This document shows, one piece after another, positions 52,200-61,534 of a DNA stretch of 64,000 nt. The stretch comes from Parabacteroides sp900760525. GTDB taxonomy: Bacteria > Bacteroidota > Bacteroidia > Bacteroidales > Tannerellaceae. Within the stretch, counting starts at the first letter, position 1. Each line of letters opens with the position of its first letter. The position numbers and the translations under genes are program-made. The notes under the pieces are model-generated. The model was not told the origin of the DNA and did no database searches. It worked only from the letters and a program-made list of their open reading frames with translations. Location: positions 2,666,001 through 2,730,000 of the forward strand of contig NZ_CP187555.1 in NCBI RefSeq assembly GCF_049860805.1, written 5' to 3'.

Positions 52200-54530
52200 A
52201 TGAATCAACGCTATCTGTACGTCCTTGTTGCAGGTTCCCTTATGTGTCTGCAATCCGTTAAAGCCGAAAGAATGAATGAGAATGAAAATGCGAACGACAC
52301 GATCAAGACCTATAATATAGGTGAAGTGATCGTCACATCTTCCACAAAAGAAACGAACGACCTCCGTACACTTCCGGGAGCCGTCTCCATCCTCTCGCCA
52401 CAAGCAATAGCAGCCCGCCAGATAGACGCGCTCAAAGATATCAGCGCTTTCGTCCCCAACCTCTATATGCCTGACTACGGTTCAAAAATGACTTCGGCCA
52501 TTTACATACGCGGAATCGGAGCGCGGAGTAGCGGGCAATCCATCGGGTTGTATGTCGATAACGTCCCCTACTTAGATAAAAGCGCTTTCGATTTCGAGCT
52601 GAACGACATCCAGCGCATCGAAGTTTTACGAGGCCCGCAAGGAACGCTTTACGGACGTAATGCAATGGGAGGCATTGTCAACATCTACACCCTCTCCCCG
52701 TTCAATTACCAGGGGACAAAGGTCACGATGTCGATGGGCAATTACGGGGCAGCAAAAGCTAAAGTGTCCCAATACAGCAAGATCGGAGAAAACATCGGGA
52801 TCTCGTTAAGCGGGTATTACGACCGTAACGACGGCTTTTTCATAAACGAATATAACGACACAAAGGCTGATAAGGAGGAATCAGCTGGCGGCCGTTTCAA
52901 GTTGGAGGGGTATATTACGGACCATCTGAAGGCGCAATATGCATTCAACTATGACTATGTAACCCAAAAAGCCTTCCCTTACGGACAATACGACCCGCAA
53001 ACAGGAACCGTGCAGCCAATCCGCATCAATGATCCGAGTTCCTACTGGCGCCGTACACTGAACAACAGCTTATACTTGGAATGGAAGACGGACCGTTTCA
53101 CGCTCGCCTCCACCACGGCCTACCAATATCTGAAAGACGATATGAAGATGGACCAGGATTATACGGAACTGTCCGTCTTTACCCTCCACCAAAAGCAGAA
53201 ACATTACGCCTGGAGCGAAGAACTGGCGATCAAATCCAATACGAAAAGTAATTACCAATGGAGTTTCGGCGCCTACGGTTTCTATAACAGCCTGAATACA
53301 GATGGTCCGGTGATCTTCAAGAAAGACGGTCTGACGGGCATTTTGCAAAAAGCATTCGACGACATACTGGCAAATAATCCGAAAGCACCGAAGCTGACCG
53401 TCCGGGGAGACGAACTGAATCAGATCTATTTTCCCGGAAACTTCGACACGCCGACTCACGGCTTTGCCGCTTTCCACCAATCGACCTACAATAACCTCTT
53501 CGTCGAAGGGCTTTCCATCACCGCCGGTATCCGCTTAGATTATGAGAAGGCGAGCTTAGACTATCATTCGGCCGTGGACAGCATGAAGATCGGCGTACAA
53601 ATGGGATCGATGAAGATAACTCTCCCGGTTACGACCTCGATGGACGGCAACATCTCGCAGGATTTCCTGCAAGTCTTGCCGAAGGTTTCGCTCCGATACC
53701 AATGCACACCTGAAACATTCACATATGTCTCGGTCGCCAAAGGCTATAAGACGGGAGGATATAACGTGCAGATGTTCGGCGACCTGGTCCAGGCCCAAGC
53801 CAAATACGACCTGATGTCTAAATTTGCCCCCGATAAAGCCGAACATCCGGGAGCAGTGAAAGACGTCGCTTCCTACAAACCGGAACACAGCTGGAACTAC
53901 GAAGCCGGCATCCGCAGCGAACTAATCAGGGGCAGGCTGAGTGCAGAACTGACACTCTTCTACATGGACATCCGCGACATCCAACTGACCAGCTTTGCCG
54001 AGAACGGTAGCGGACGCCTGATCACCAACGGAGGAAAGGCGAACAGCTATGGCGTGGAACTGAGCCTACGCAGCCGGATCATGGACGGGCTGACCGCAGA
54101 CCTCAACTACGGCTTTACCCGCGCCACTTTCCGCGATTATATCTTCACGGATAAGGACGAGAACAACCAGATCGTCAAAACGGACTGCAAGGATAATTTC
54201 ATTCCTTACACGCCGCGCCACACCGTCAGCCTGGGACTGCAATACACGAAACTGCTCCACCGGAAAATGATCGACCAGTTCATCGCTTCGGCCCAGTTCA
54301 CCGGAGCCGGGAAGATTTTCTGGACGGAGAAGAACGACATCAGCCAGCCGTTCTACTGCCTCGTCAATGCCAAAGTAGGCGTTCGCAAGGGAATTGTCAA
54401 TCTGAACCTGTGGAGCCGCAACATCACGAATACGGACTATCAGGCGTTCTACTTCGAATCGTTCAACCAGTCATTCATCCAGAAAGGCAAGCCTTTCCAG
54501 GTCGGCGGCGAAATCACCGTTACATTTTAA
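52200..54530 (+). CDS. TonB-dependent receptor (1) of the porphyrin locus
   Basis: A 776-aa outer-membrane receptor of the CirA/FecA type, shorter than SusC proteins and without the carboxypeptidase-like domain. Signal peptide to VKAER; TonB box region EVIVTSS; plug (LSPQAIAARQIDALKDISAFVPN, RIEVLRGPQGTLYGRNAMGGIVNIYT) at residues about 45-165; barrel ends in GEITVTF. The second receptor follows after 3 bp and is similar in sequence (for example IPYFEKSAFDFDFNEVDRIEV in that protein), so they are paralogs. Ligand is unknown; porphyrin, heme or siderophore fits the context. Confidence 0.85.
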   Translation: MNQRYLYVLVAGSLMCLQSVKAERMNENENANDTIKTYNIGEVIVTSSTKETNDLRTLPGAVSILSPQAIAARQIDALKDISAFVPNLYMPDYGSKMTSAIYIRGIGARSSGQSIGLYVDNVPYLDKSAFDFELNDIQRIEVLRGPQGTLYGRNAMGGIVNIYTLSPFNYQGTKVTMSMGNYGAAKAKVSQYSKIGENIGISLSGYYDRNDGFFINEYNDTKADKEESAGGRFKLEGYITDHLKAQYAFNYDYVTQKAFPYGQYDPQTGTVQPIRINDPSSYWRRTLNNSLYLEWKTDRFTLASTTAYQYLKDDMKMDQDYTELSVFTLHQKQKHYAWSEELAIKSNTKSNYQWSFGAYGFYNSLNTDGPVIFKKDGLTGILQKAFDDILANNPKAPKLTVRGDELNQIYFPGNFDTPTHGFAAFHQSTYNNLFVEGLSITAGIRLDYEKASLDYHSAVDSMKIGVQMGSMKITLPVTTSMDGNISQDFLQVLPKVSLRYQCTPETFTYVSVAKGYKTGGYNVQMFGDLVQAQAKYDLMSKFAPDKAEHPGAVKDVASYKPEHSWNYEAGIRSELIRGRLSAELTLFYMDIRDIQLTSFAENGSGRLITNGGKANSYGVELSLRSRIMDGLTADLNYGFTRATFRDYIFTDKDENNQIVKTDCKDNFIPYTPRHTVSLGLQYTKLLHRKMIDQFIASAQFTGAGKIFWTEKNDISQPFYCLVNAKVGVRKGIVNLNLWSRNITNTDYQAFYFESFNQSFIQKGKPFQVGGEITVTF

Positions 54531-54533
54531 TAC

Positions 54534-56615
54534 ATGAAACTATTATACTACATACCGATACTGCTCTGCCTGGCGCACGCGGCAAGAGGAGAAGAGATAG
54601 AAAAAGATACGGCGAAGATCCGTAACATCGAACTGAACGAGGTAGTCGTGCAGTCATTCAAACAGCAGCGCGACCTCCGGCTGGAACCCATCTCGGCATC
54701 GGCCGTGACGGGGACGGCAATCCAGAACCGGAACATCACAGGGATCAAAGAGTTCAGTTCCTTTATCCCGAACCTGTTTATGCCGGATTACGGATCGAAA
54801 CTAACCTCACCGGTCTATATCCGCGGGATCGGATCAAAAATCAATTCACCTTCTGTCGGGCTGTATGTGGACGGCATTCCCTATTTTGAAAAGTCGGCCT
54901 TCGATTTCGATTTCAACGAGGTGGACAGGATCGAGGTTTTGCGCGGTCCGCAAGGGACACTTTACGGGCGCAACACGATGGGCGGCATCATCAATGTGTA
55001 TACGAAATCGCCTTTGAAATACGAGGGGACAAATATCTGGCTCTCCAACGGAAACTACGGCAACCGCAACTACGCCCTTTCCCATTATAATAAGATCGGT
55101 GAGAAGTTCGGGTATGCCGTTTCCGGCAATTACCAGAACAGCGACGGCTATTTCACCAATCTTTTTACCGGCAAGAAAGCAGACGATATGAAATCCGGAT
55201 CGGCCCGCATCCGCTTAGATTGGAAACCCAAGGAGAACCTGGCCCTGGGACTGATGAGTTCGTTCGACCGTTCTGCCCAGGGCGGCTATCCCTATGCCGT
55301 TTGCGATTCGGTCACGCACAAACCGGGCGAAGTAAACTATAACGAGTACAGTTTCTACCGGCGGACCCTTTCGACAACCGGATTCTCCGCCGACTATCAG
55401 GGGCCGGGCTACAGCATCAACAGCCGGACCGCCTTTCAATATATATCGGACCACCAAGGCATAGACCAGGATTTCTCCCCCAAAAGCATCTACTTCGCCC
55501 GCCAGGATATGAAGCAAAAAATGTTTTCCGAAGAGCTGAACATCAAATCGACTACTCCCGGACGCTACAAATGGCTGTTCGGCGCCTTCGGTTTCTGGCA
55601 GGGAGTCGATAATACCGTCATCCTCGATTACCTGGCCAAAGGTTACACGACCCGCAAACTGTACACCACCCCGACCTACGGCGTCGCTTTCTACCACCAG
55701 TCCACCGTGGACAACCTGCTGACGCGCGGCCTGTCGCTTACCTTCGGCATCCGGTACGACTACGAGCATGCTTCCAACGATTTCCTTTTCTATAAAGAGA
55801 CGGACGGCAGCAGCGAGCAGATGGACGCTTTCGACAGCAAGCTCAAATTCAGCCAGGTCACGCCGAAGATCGCCCTGCAATATATGTTCCCCTCCACCGG
55901 CATGCTCTACGCCACCGTGACGAAAGGATATAAGACAGGCGGCTTCAACACCTCCTTCGACCGTGAAGAAGACCGTTCGTTCCGCCCCGAAACCAGTTGG
56001 AACTACGAGTTGGGCGCCAAACATCCGTTCCTCGACAACCGCCTCAACGCCGAATTTTGCCTCTTTTGGATCGACTGGAAGAACCAGCAGATCTATCAGA
56101 TGCTCGCCACCCAGAACGGACAGTTCCTGCGTAACGCCGGGCGCAGCGAGAGCAAAGGCGTCGAGGTCAGCCTGCAAGGGAATCCGGTCAACGGACTGAT
56201 GGTGCAGGTGAACTACGGCTTCACGCATGCCACCTTCAAAGATTACAAGGACGAGCGGAAAGGCATCGACTATAGCGGCAATTACCTGCCGATGGTCCCC
56301 CGCCACACCTTCGCCGTCGGAGCCGATTACACGATTCCGAACCCTTGCCGCCACATCGACCGCTTTACGATCAGCGCGAACTACACCGGGACGGGACGCA
56401 TCCATTGGAAAGAAGACAACAAAGTGTCGCAACCTTACTACGGACAATTGAATGCAAAAGTGTCTGCAACAAAAGAATTTATTACCTTTGCGATCTGGGC
56501 GAAAAATATTACCGATACAGACTATTCGGCTTTCTATTTCGAGACAGGCGGAAAGGGCCTGGCACAAAAAGGACGGCCGTTCACGATCGGAGGGAATATA
56601 CAATTGAGTTTTTGA
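54534..56615 (+). CDS. TonB-dependent receptor (2) of the porphyrin locus
   Basis: A 693-aa outer-membrane receptor with signal peptide to AARGEE. Plug region: NEVVVQSF, VDRIEVLRGPQGTLYGRNTMGGIINVYT. Barrel ends in GNIQLSF. It is a paralog of the preceding receptor and slightly shorter. Two adjacent receptors with one inner-membrane permease may recognise related ligands or form a heteromeric receptor. A cluster of short direct repeats follows at 56625-56720, before the MFS gene. Confidence 0.85.
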   Translation: MKLLYYIPILLCLAHAARGEEIEKDTAKIRNIELNEVVVQSFKQQRDLRLEPISASAVTGTAIQNRNITGIKEFSSFIPNLFMPDYGSKLTSPVYIRGIGSKINSPSVGLYVDGIPYFEKSAFDFDFNEVDRIEVLRGPQGTLYGRNTMGGIINVYTKSPLKYEGTNIWLSNGNYGNRNYALSHYNKIGEKFGYAVSGNYQNSDGYFTNLFTGKKADDMKSGSARIRLDWKPKENLALGLMSSFDRSAQGGYPYAVCDSVTHKPGEVNYNEYSFYRRTLSTTGFSADYQGPGYSINSRTAFQYISDHQGIDQDFSPKSIYFARQDMKQKMFSEELNIKSTTPGRYKWLFGAFGFWQGVDNTVILDYLAKGYTTRKLYTTPTYGVAFYHQSTVDNLLTRGLSLTFGIRYDYEHASNDFLFYKETDGSSEQMDAFDSKLKFSQVTPKIALQYMFPSTGMLYATVTKGYKTGGFNTSFDREEDRSFRPETSWNYELGAKHPFLDNRLNAEFCLFWIDWKNQQIYQMLATQNGQFLRNAGRSESKGVEVSLQGNPVNGLMVQVNYGFTHATFKDYKDERKGIDYSGNYLPMVPRHTFAVGADYTIPNPCRHIDRFTISANYTGTGRIHWKEDNKVSQPYYGQLNAKVSATKEFITFAIWAKNITDTDYSAFYFETGGKGLAQKGRPFTIGGNIQLSF

Positions 56616-56624
56616 AACTCCCGT

Positions 56625-56720
56625 TCGAAGTTCGGATAACACCTCAAAAGTTCTAAAAGTGCCATCCGAAGTCCGGACGACACTTTGAAGACTCTAAAAC
56701 TTCGGACGACGTTTTCAGAT
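56625..56720. repeat. Three imperfect direct repeats between the receptor and MFS genes
   Basis: Units start at about 56625 (CGAAGTTCGGATAAC), 56666 (CCGAAGTCCGGACGAC) and 56700 (CTTCGGACGACG), each followed by a CAAAAG/TTTGAAG-type stretch and TCTAAAA in the first two. The pattern occupies most of the 151-bp gap. Confidence 0.6.
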
Positions 56721-56766
56721 GCTTTTTGTCTCCGGCCGGGAGCCGGAAGATTATATAAACGATATT

Positions 56767-57972
56767 ATGATACAGAAAGACAAAACATACAACCTCGCGA
56801 CCTTCTTCTGCCTCTACATCGCGCAGACGATCCCGATGAGCTTCTTTTCCACCGTCATCCCCGTCATGATGCGGCAGGAAAACTTTTCACTCTCCGCTAT
56901 CGGGCTTCTCCAGCTGATCAAGCTGCCCTGGATACTGAAATTCCTCTGGTCACCGCTGATAGACCGCCATGCCGTGACGACCGGCGACTATAAGAGGTGG
57001 ATTTTTTCTTCCGAACTGATGTATGCCAGCCTGATCTTTGCCGTCGCTTTCCTCGATTTCCATACGGATTTCTATACGATCGTGGCATTGATTATCGTTT
57101 CCTTCGTCGCTTCCGCCACACAGGATATTGCGACCGACGCACTGGCGGTACTCGCCTTTAGCCGGAAAGATAAAAGCATGGTCAACAGCATGCAGTCGAT
57201 GGGAAGTTTCGGAGGTTCGATGATCGGAGGCGGCGTGTTGCTCCTGCTCTTCAAACAGATCGGCTGGAACGGCCTACTGCCTTACGTCGCGCTGTTTGTC
57301 ATCATCGCCCTTTTACCGCTCTTCTTCAACAAAGGCATCCATATACAGCCCAAGGATTCGCACGAACGGGCCAAAAAGGCCGATGTGTTTTATTTCTTTG
57401 CCCGCCGGAGCATCTGGAAACAGATCGGCTTCCTCTTCCTCTACTATTCCGGACTGATCGGGACGCTCGCCATGCTAAAACCCTGGTTAGTAGACCTTGG
57501 ATACGACATGAAAGAGATCGGGGTAATGAGCGGAGTGGCGGGAACATTCGTCGGGTTCCTATCCTCGTTTGCCGGAGGGATGATCGTACGCCGGATCGGA
57601 CGTTTCCGCGCGCGCATCCTGTTTGCGGTGTTTGTGCTGATAGCGACACTTTATTTCCTCGGACTCTCGTACGTGCATCCGACGACAACCTTGCTCTACG
57701 GCGGGATCTTCCTGCTCTGGGGCAGCTACGGGATGGCGACGATCGTGGTCTATACGACGGCTATGGATTGCGTACGTCCCGGACGCGAAGGGACGGACTT
57801 CACGATCCAGACGGTCATCACGCATCTCAGCGGCATGTTGATGGCCATCCTGAGCGGAAAAATTGCAGACCATACGGGTTACCACGGGCTTTTCTTCTTT
57901 GAGGCAAGCATCGCCCTAGTATCTCTCCTATATATAATAACGGTTTTCAGAAAAGAAAAAAGTACGATATGA
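56767..57972 (+). CDS. MFS permease (AmpG/RhtX-FptX-like)
   Basis: A 401-aa, 12-helix inner-membrane permease. Start taken at 56767 (MIQKDKTYN); the upstream in-frame ATG (56719) adds a hydrophilic leader with no role. Motifs: KLPWILKFLWSPLIDRH, typical of AmpG/PAT-like MFS proteins, and SATQDIATDALAVL. RhtX/FptX siderophore permeases share this. Its stop overlaps the HemN start (ATGA at 57969-57972), so transport is translationally coupled to a heme-synthesis enzyme. Porphyrin or siderophore transport is inferred from that. Confidence 0.78.
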   Translation: MIQKDKTYNLATFFCLYIAQTIPMSFFSTVIPVMMRQENFSLSAIGLLQLIKLPWILKFLWSPLIDRHAVTTGDYKRWIFSSELMYASLIFAVAFLDFHTDFYTIVALIIVSFVASATQDIATDALAVLAFSRKDKSMVNSMQSMGSFGGSMIGGGVLLLLFKQIGWNGLLPYVALFVIIALLPLFFNKGIHIQPKDSHERAKKADVFYFFARRSIWKQIGFLFLYYSGLIGTLAMLKPWLVDLGYDMKEIGVMSGVAGTFVGFLSSFAGGMIVRRIGRFRARILFAVFVLIATLYFLGLSYVHPTTTLLYGGIFLLWGSYGMATIVVYTTAMDCVRPGREGTDFTIQTVITHLSGMLMAILSGKIADHTGYHGLFFFEASIALVSLLYIITVFRKEKSTI

Positions 57973-59336
57973 AACAAAAACTTTTAGATAAATACAATGT
58001 GCCGGTTCCGCGGTATACCAGCTATCCGCCTGCCAATTATTTCCATGACGGGTTCAATGACTATGATTTTGCAGATGCAATCCAAGAATCGAACCATCAA
58101 CAACCGGAATCGATTTCCTTCTATTTTCATATTCCTTTCTGCTTGCGCCTTTGCCATTATTGCGGGTGCAACTCCTACGCCTGCCCCAAACCGGAAATCG
58201 TAGACCGGTATGTAGAAGCATTGCACAAAGAGATCGACCTGGTGCTTCCTTTGCTCGACGGGACACGCAAGATCTCACAGATCCATTACGGGGGAGGCAC
58301 TCCGACAGTCCTGCCGGCTGTCGAACTGGAAAAGTTGAACCGGCACGTTTCAGAAAAATTCGATACGATCGAAAATCCCGAAATAGCAATCGAATGCCAT
58401 CCGGGATGGATGTCGGAACAGAACTGGATCCAACTGACAATTGCCGGATTCAACCGATTGAGCATCGGAATACAGGATTTTGACAAACAAGTCCTGAAAA
58501 CCGTACATCGAAAACAATCCCTGTTGCAACCGGAAGAGATCGTGACTCTCCTGCGCTCCTGCGGAGTTCGCTTTAATCTGGATTTTCTCTACGGATTACC
58601 CCACCAGACGGAAGCAAGCTTTGCTGCAACGATCGAAAGGGCTGCCGCTCTGAAACCGGACCGGCTCGTTACCTTCTCGTATGCACATGTGCCCTGGGCT
58701 TTTCCCCGGCAGCAGGTATTGGAAAAAGCCGGACTGCCTTCGAGCGACGAGAAAAGCCGGATGTTCGAAGCAGCCCGCAAGATACTCTGTGAAGCGAATT
58801 ACCAACCGATAGGTCTGGATCATTTCGTCCGTAAAGACGATGAACTGTGCACCGCTTTACAAAACGGGCAACTGCACCGCAATTTCCAGGGCTATTGTAC
58901 GCGCCGGACAACCGGACAGGTATACGCTTTCGGCGTCACAGGAATCAGCCAGCTCAGCACGGCCTATGCCCAGAACACGAAAGATATCATGGAATATATC
59001 GAAAAAGTCGAAGCCGGCATCTTGCCCGTGGCCAAAGGATATTCCTTAAGCCAGGACGAACAGATCACCCGGGAAGTGATCGAAATGTTGATGTGCAATT
59101 ACCGGATCGACTGGAACGAGTTATCAGAACAGCTTTCCCTCCCCGCCGAATCCATCAAGCAGGCAACCGCCTACGACGAGGTGCGCCTCCATGAATTTGC
59201 GACTGATGGATTAATCGAATTCGACGGAAACCAAATCCGGATGACACCCGAAGGCAGGCTTTTCGTCCGCAACATAGCGGCTTCGCTCGACAAACTGATG
59301 CTCGGAACTAATAAATCATTTTCTAAACCCGTATAA
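57969..59336 (+). CDS. hemN: Oxygen-independent coproporphyrinogen III dehydrogenase (HemN)
   Basis: A 455-aa radical-SAM enzyme that oxidatively decarboxylates coproporphyrinogen III to protoporphyrinogen IX without oxygen. The iron-sulfur motif is CLRLCHYCGC (Cys 58, 62, 65, with the extra Cys 67 of true HemN). PRYTSYPPANYF at the N-terminus and IHYGGGTPTVL (SAM-binding GGGTP) also fit. These features separate it from HemW. Length is normal for HemN. It overlaps the MFS gene and is followed by the HemG/HemY-type gene 4 bp later. Confidence 0.92.
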   Translation: MKQKLLDKYNVPVPRYTSYPPANYFHDGFNDYDFADAIQESNHQQPESISFYFHIPFCLRLCHYCGCNSYACPKPEIVDRYVEALHKEIDLVLPLLDGTRKISQIHYGGGTPTVLPAVELEKLNRHVSEKFDTIENPEIAIECHPGWMSEQNWIQLTIAGFNRLSIGIQDFDKQVLKTVHRKQSLLQPEEIVTLLRSCGVRFNLDFLYGLPHQTEASFAATIERAAALKPDRLVTFSYAHVPWAFPRQQVLEKAGLPSSDEKSRMFEAARKILCEANYQPIGLDHFVRKDDELCTALQNGQLHRNFQGYCTRRTTGQVYAFGVTGISQLSTAYAQNTKDIMEYIEKVEAGILPVAKGYSLSQDEQITREVIEMLMCNYRIDWNELSEQLSLPAESIKQATAYDEVRLHEFATDGLIEFDGNQIRMTPEGRLFVRNIAASLDKLMLGTNKSFSKPV

Positions 59337-59340
59337 AGCA

Positions 59341-60762
59341 ATGGAACATCAATTGACAACAAATCTTAGCCACAAGGAGGATACGCAAAACGCCCGCACT
59401 GTAGACGTCCTGGTCATCGGTGCCGGATTGACCGGATTGACAATCGGTTTCTTGCTGGCTCTCTCCGAAAAAAAAGTCCATATCCTCGAAAAGGCTGACC
59501 GCGTCGGAGGACAAATCCGCACATTCCGCGAAAAAGGTTTTATCTACGAAAGCGGCCCCAATACAGGTGTAAACTCCTATCCTGAAATCTTCGAACTTTT
59601 CGAAATCCTCGATGGAGACTGCATAATGGAGACTGCCCGCGAAGAATCCAAACGCCGCCTGATCTGGAAAGGAGACCGGTTCCACGCTCTCCCGTCCGGA
59701 CTGTTCAGTGCAATCACGACTCCTCTGTTTACGCTTGGCGACAAGTTCCGTATCCTCGGAGAGCCGTTCCGGGCAAAAGGGAATAACCCGGACGAGTCTG
59801 TCGGGGAGTTGGCAGTCCGCCGCTTGGGCAAATCGTTCTTGCAATATGCGGTAGACCCGTTCCTGTCCGGTGTCTATGCCGGCGATCCTATGAAACTCGT
59901 CACCCGCTACGCCCTCCCGAAACTCTACAACTTAGAGCAGCAATACGGCAGCTTTATCCGTGGAACCATCGCAAAAGCCAGGCAGCCGAAAACGGCATAC
60001 GACCGCCTCGCCACCAAGAAAGTATTTTCAGTAGAAGGAGGACTGGACCGGCTGACCGACGCAATGGCCGCAGTGATCCAGCCGCACCATATCACGCTTT
60101 CGGCCGCCGACGTTACCATCCGGCCTTATGCAGACAAATGGATGGCCACCTATTCGACTGCCGACGGCGAACAAACAATCATTGCAGAACGGGTTATTAC
60201 GACTACCGGTGCTTACACATTGCCCGCCCTATTGCCTTTCATCCCGAAAGAAAAGATGGACCTGATCAGCAACCTGCATTATGCGCCGGTCGTACAGGCC
60301 AGCGTCGGCTTCCGTAATACCGGTGGGTTACGCTTCGATGCGTTTGGCGGCCTGGTCCCTTCCTGTGAGAAAAAAGAGGTACTCGGCATCCTCTTCCCAT
60401 CCGCCTGCTTCGCCGGAAGGGCACCGGAAGGGGGTGCTCTTTTCTCCTTTTTCATCGGAGGCGTCAAGCATGCCGACCTGACAACCTGGCCGGAAGAGGA
60501 ACTGAAGGCGCTTGTCAAGCGCGAGCTTCATGCCATGCTGAAATTACCGGCAGAAGCAGAACCGGACATGATCCGTATCTTCCGCCACGAGCATGCCATT
60601 CCCCAATACGAGCAGAGCAGCGGTGCCCGCCTCGAAACGATCGACGAACTGCAAACCCGCTATCCGGGTCTCACGCTCGCCGGAAACATCAAAGACGGCA
60701 TCGGCATGGCCGACCGCATCCGCCAGGCAACCGAAATTGCAAATGAAATAACAGACTTTTAA
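59341..60762 (+). CDS. hemG: Protoporphyrinogen/coproporphyrinogen oxidase, HemY/HemG-type flavoprotein
   Basis: A 473-aa FAD-dependent oxidase of the HemY/PPOX family that removes six electrons to make the aromatic porphyrin. The dinucleotide-binding motif is VLVIGAGLTGLTIGFLLA (about 23-40), and the GG doublet lies in ADRVGGQIRTF. FAD-binding C-terminal text GNIKDGIGMADRIRQA is typical. It could act on proto- or coproporphyrinogen; the genes seen (HemN before it) favour the protoporphyrinogen route. Symbol hemG is used in many Bacteroides annotations for this flavoprotein, although it belongs to the HemY family. It ends 13 bp before a DUF2007 gene. Confidence 0.88.
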   Translation: MEHQLTTNLSHKEDTQNARTVDVLVIGAGLTGLTIGFLLALSEKKVHILEKADRVGGQIRTFREKGFIYESGPNTGVNSYPEIFELFEILDGDCIMETAREESKRRLIWKGDRFHALPSGLFSAITTPLFTLGDKFRILGEPFRAKGNNPDESVGELAVRRLGKSFLQYAVDPFLSGVYAGDPMKLVTRYALPKLYNLEQQYGSFIRGTIAKARQPKTAYDRLATKKVFSVEGGLDRLTDAMAAVIQPHHITLSAADVTIRPYADKWMATYSTADGEQTIIAERVITTTGAYTLPALLPFIPKEKMDLISNLHYAPVVQASVGFRNTGGLRFDAFGGLVPSCEKKEVLGILFPSACFAGRAPEGGALFSFFIGGVKHADLTTWPEEELKALVKRELHAMLKLPAEAEPDMIRIFRHEHAIPQYEQSSGARLETIDELQTRYPGLTLAGNIKDGIGMADRIRQATEIANEITDF

Positions 60763-60775
60763 ATGAGGATTAATC

Positions 60776-61165
60776 ATGGAAGACAAAATAGTTGAAATTG
60801 CCCGGTTTTATGAACCGGAAAAGGCACAGATACTCGAATCCCTTCTGAAATCGGAAGGAATCAAATGCTATCTGCGGAACGAATACACGAGCCAAGTCAT
60901 GTACCCGGCCAACATGGGCGGCATCCGCGTCGAACTTCTCGAAAGCGAAGTGCCCCGCGCTATGGAGATAATGGAAGCAAACGGATACGAATTTCCGAAA
61001 GAGGACGAAGAGGCTGAACAGATTCAGGCTGTTTCCGGATGGGCACGCCATATTCCGTTTCTTCGACATCTTCCGCTCGAAAGACAGATCATCGTTCTCT
61101 TTATCCTTGTAGCCGTCTTCCTGGCTCTGGTCATTTATTTCGGTTCACTCGTTTCATCCAACTAA
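60776..61165 (+). CDS. DUF2007 membrane protein
   Basis: A 129-aa protein. The first 70 residues (IARFYEPEKAQILESLLKSEGI, CYLRNEYTSQ, GGIRVELLESEVPRAMEIM) are the DUF2007 signal-transducing-like domain; a single membrane helix is near residues 105-125. Function of DUF2007 is unknown. It is 13 bp after the oxidase gene and 13 bp before the small membrane protein, so it probably continues the same transcript. Confidence 0.8.
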   Translation: MEDKIVEIARFYEPEKAQILESLLKSEGIKCYLRNEYTSQVMYPANMGGIRVELLESEVPRAMEIMEANGYEFPKEDEEAEQIQAVSGWARHIPFLRHLPLERQIIVLFILVAVFLALVIYFGSLVSSN

Positions 61166-61178
61166 ACAAATGTAAACA

Positions 61179-61361
61179 ATGGCACGCAGAAAGATTACAA
61201 ATAGTCAAGCCGTATGTATAACTCTTTTATGGGGTGTTCTTTGCTACATGCTGCTTGTATACAGTGAAAAGATAACATTTGACGTCATTTTTGCCCTGGT
61301 AGCGTCAGCTATCATTGTGTTCGTTCCGATCTACAAGAGCAAAAGACGCAGAGATGAATGA
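61179..61361 (+). CDS. Small two-helix membrane protein
   Basis: A 60-aa protein with basic ends (MARRKITNSQ and KSKRRRDE) and two hydrophobic segments (about 12-28 and 34-50). No family recognised. Short but kept in frame directly after the DUF2007 gene, and it ends before the gdhA promoter, so it is likely real. Confidence 0.6.
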   Translation: MARRKITNSQAVCITLLWGVLCYMLLVYSEKITFDVIFALVASAIIVFVPIYKSKRRRDE

Positions 61362-61428
61362 CATTTGGTTACTTTTACCCGATTAAAATACCTAAATGAT
61401 ATTTTTAATGCATTTTTTCTTTCAAATA

Positions 61429-61459
61429 TTTGTTTGTATAAAATATTAGCTTACCTTTG
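61429..61459 (+). promoter_or_regulatory. Promoter of gdhA
   Basis: TTTG (61429-61432) and TACCTTTG (61452-61459) with a 19-bp spacer. The leader to the ATG is about 65 nt. Confidence 0.75.
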
Positions 61460-61534
61460 CGAGGCCATTAAAAGAACGGCATGCAATTTACAAATTGATA
61501 CTATAAATATAACATTCTAAATAAAATCAGTCTT

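Noticed and set aside
55215..56642. 475-codon minus-strand frame opposite TonB receptor 2
   Set aside because: Antisense shadow of a clear TonB receptor gene; no recognisable protein features.
57969..59336. HemW (heme chaperone) instead of HemN
   Set aside because: The iron-sulfur motif has the fourth Cys (CGC) of HemN and the HemN-type N-terminus is present.
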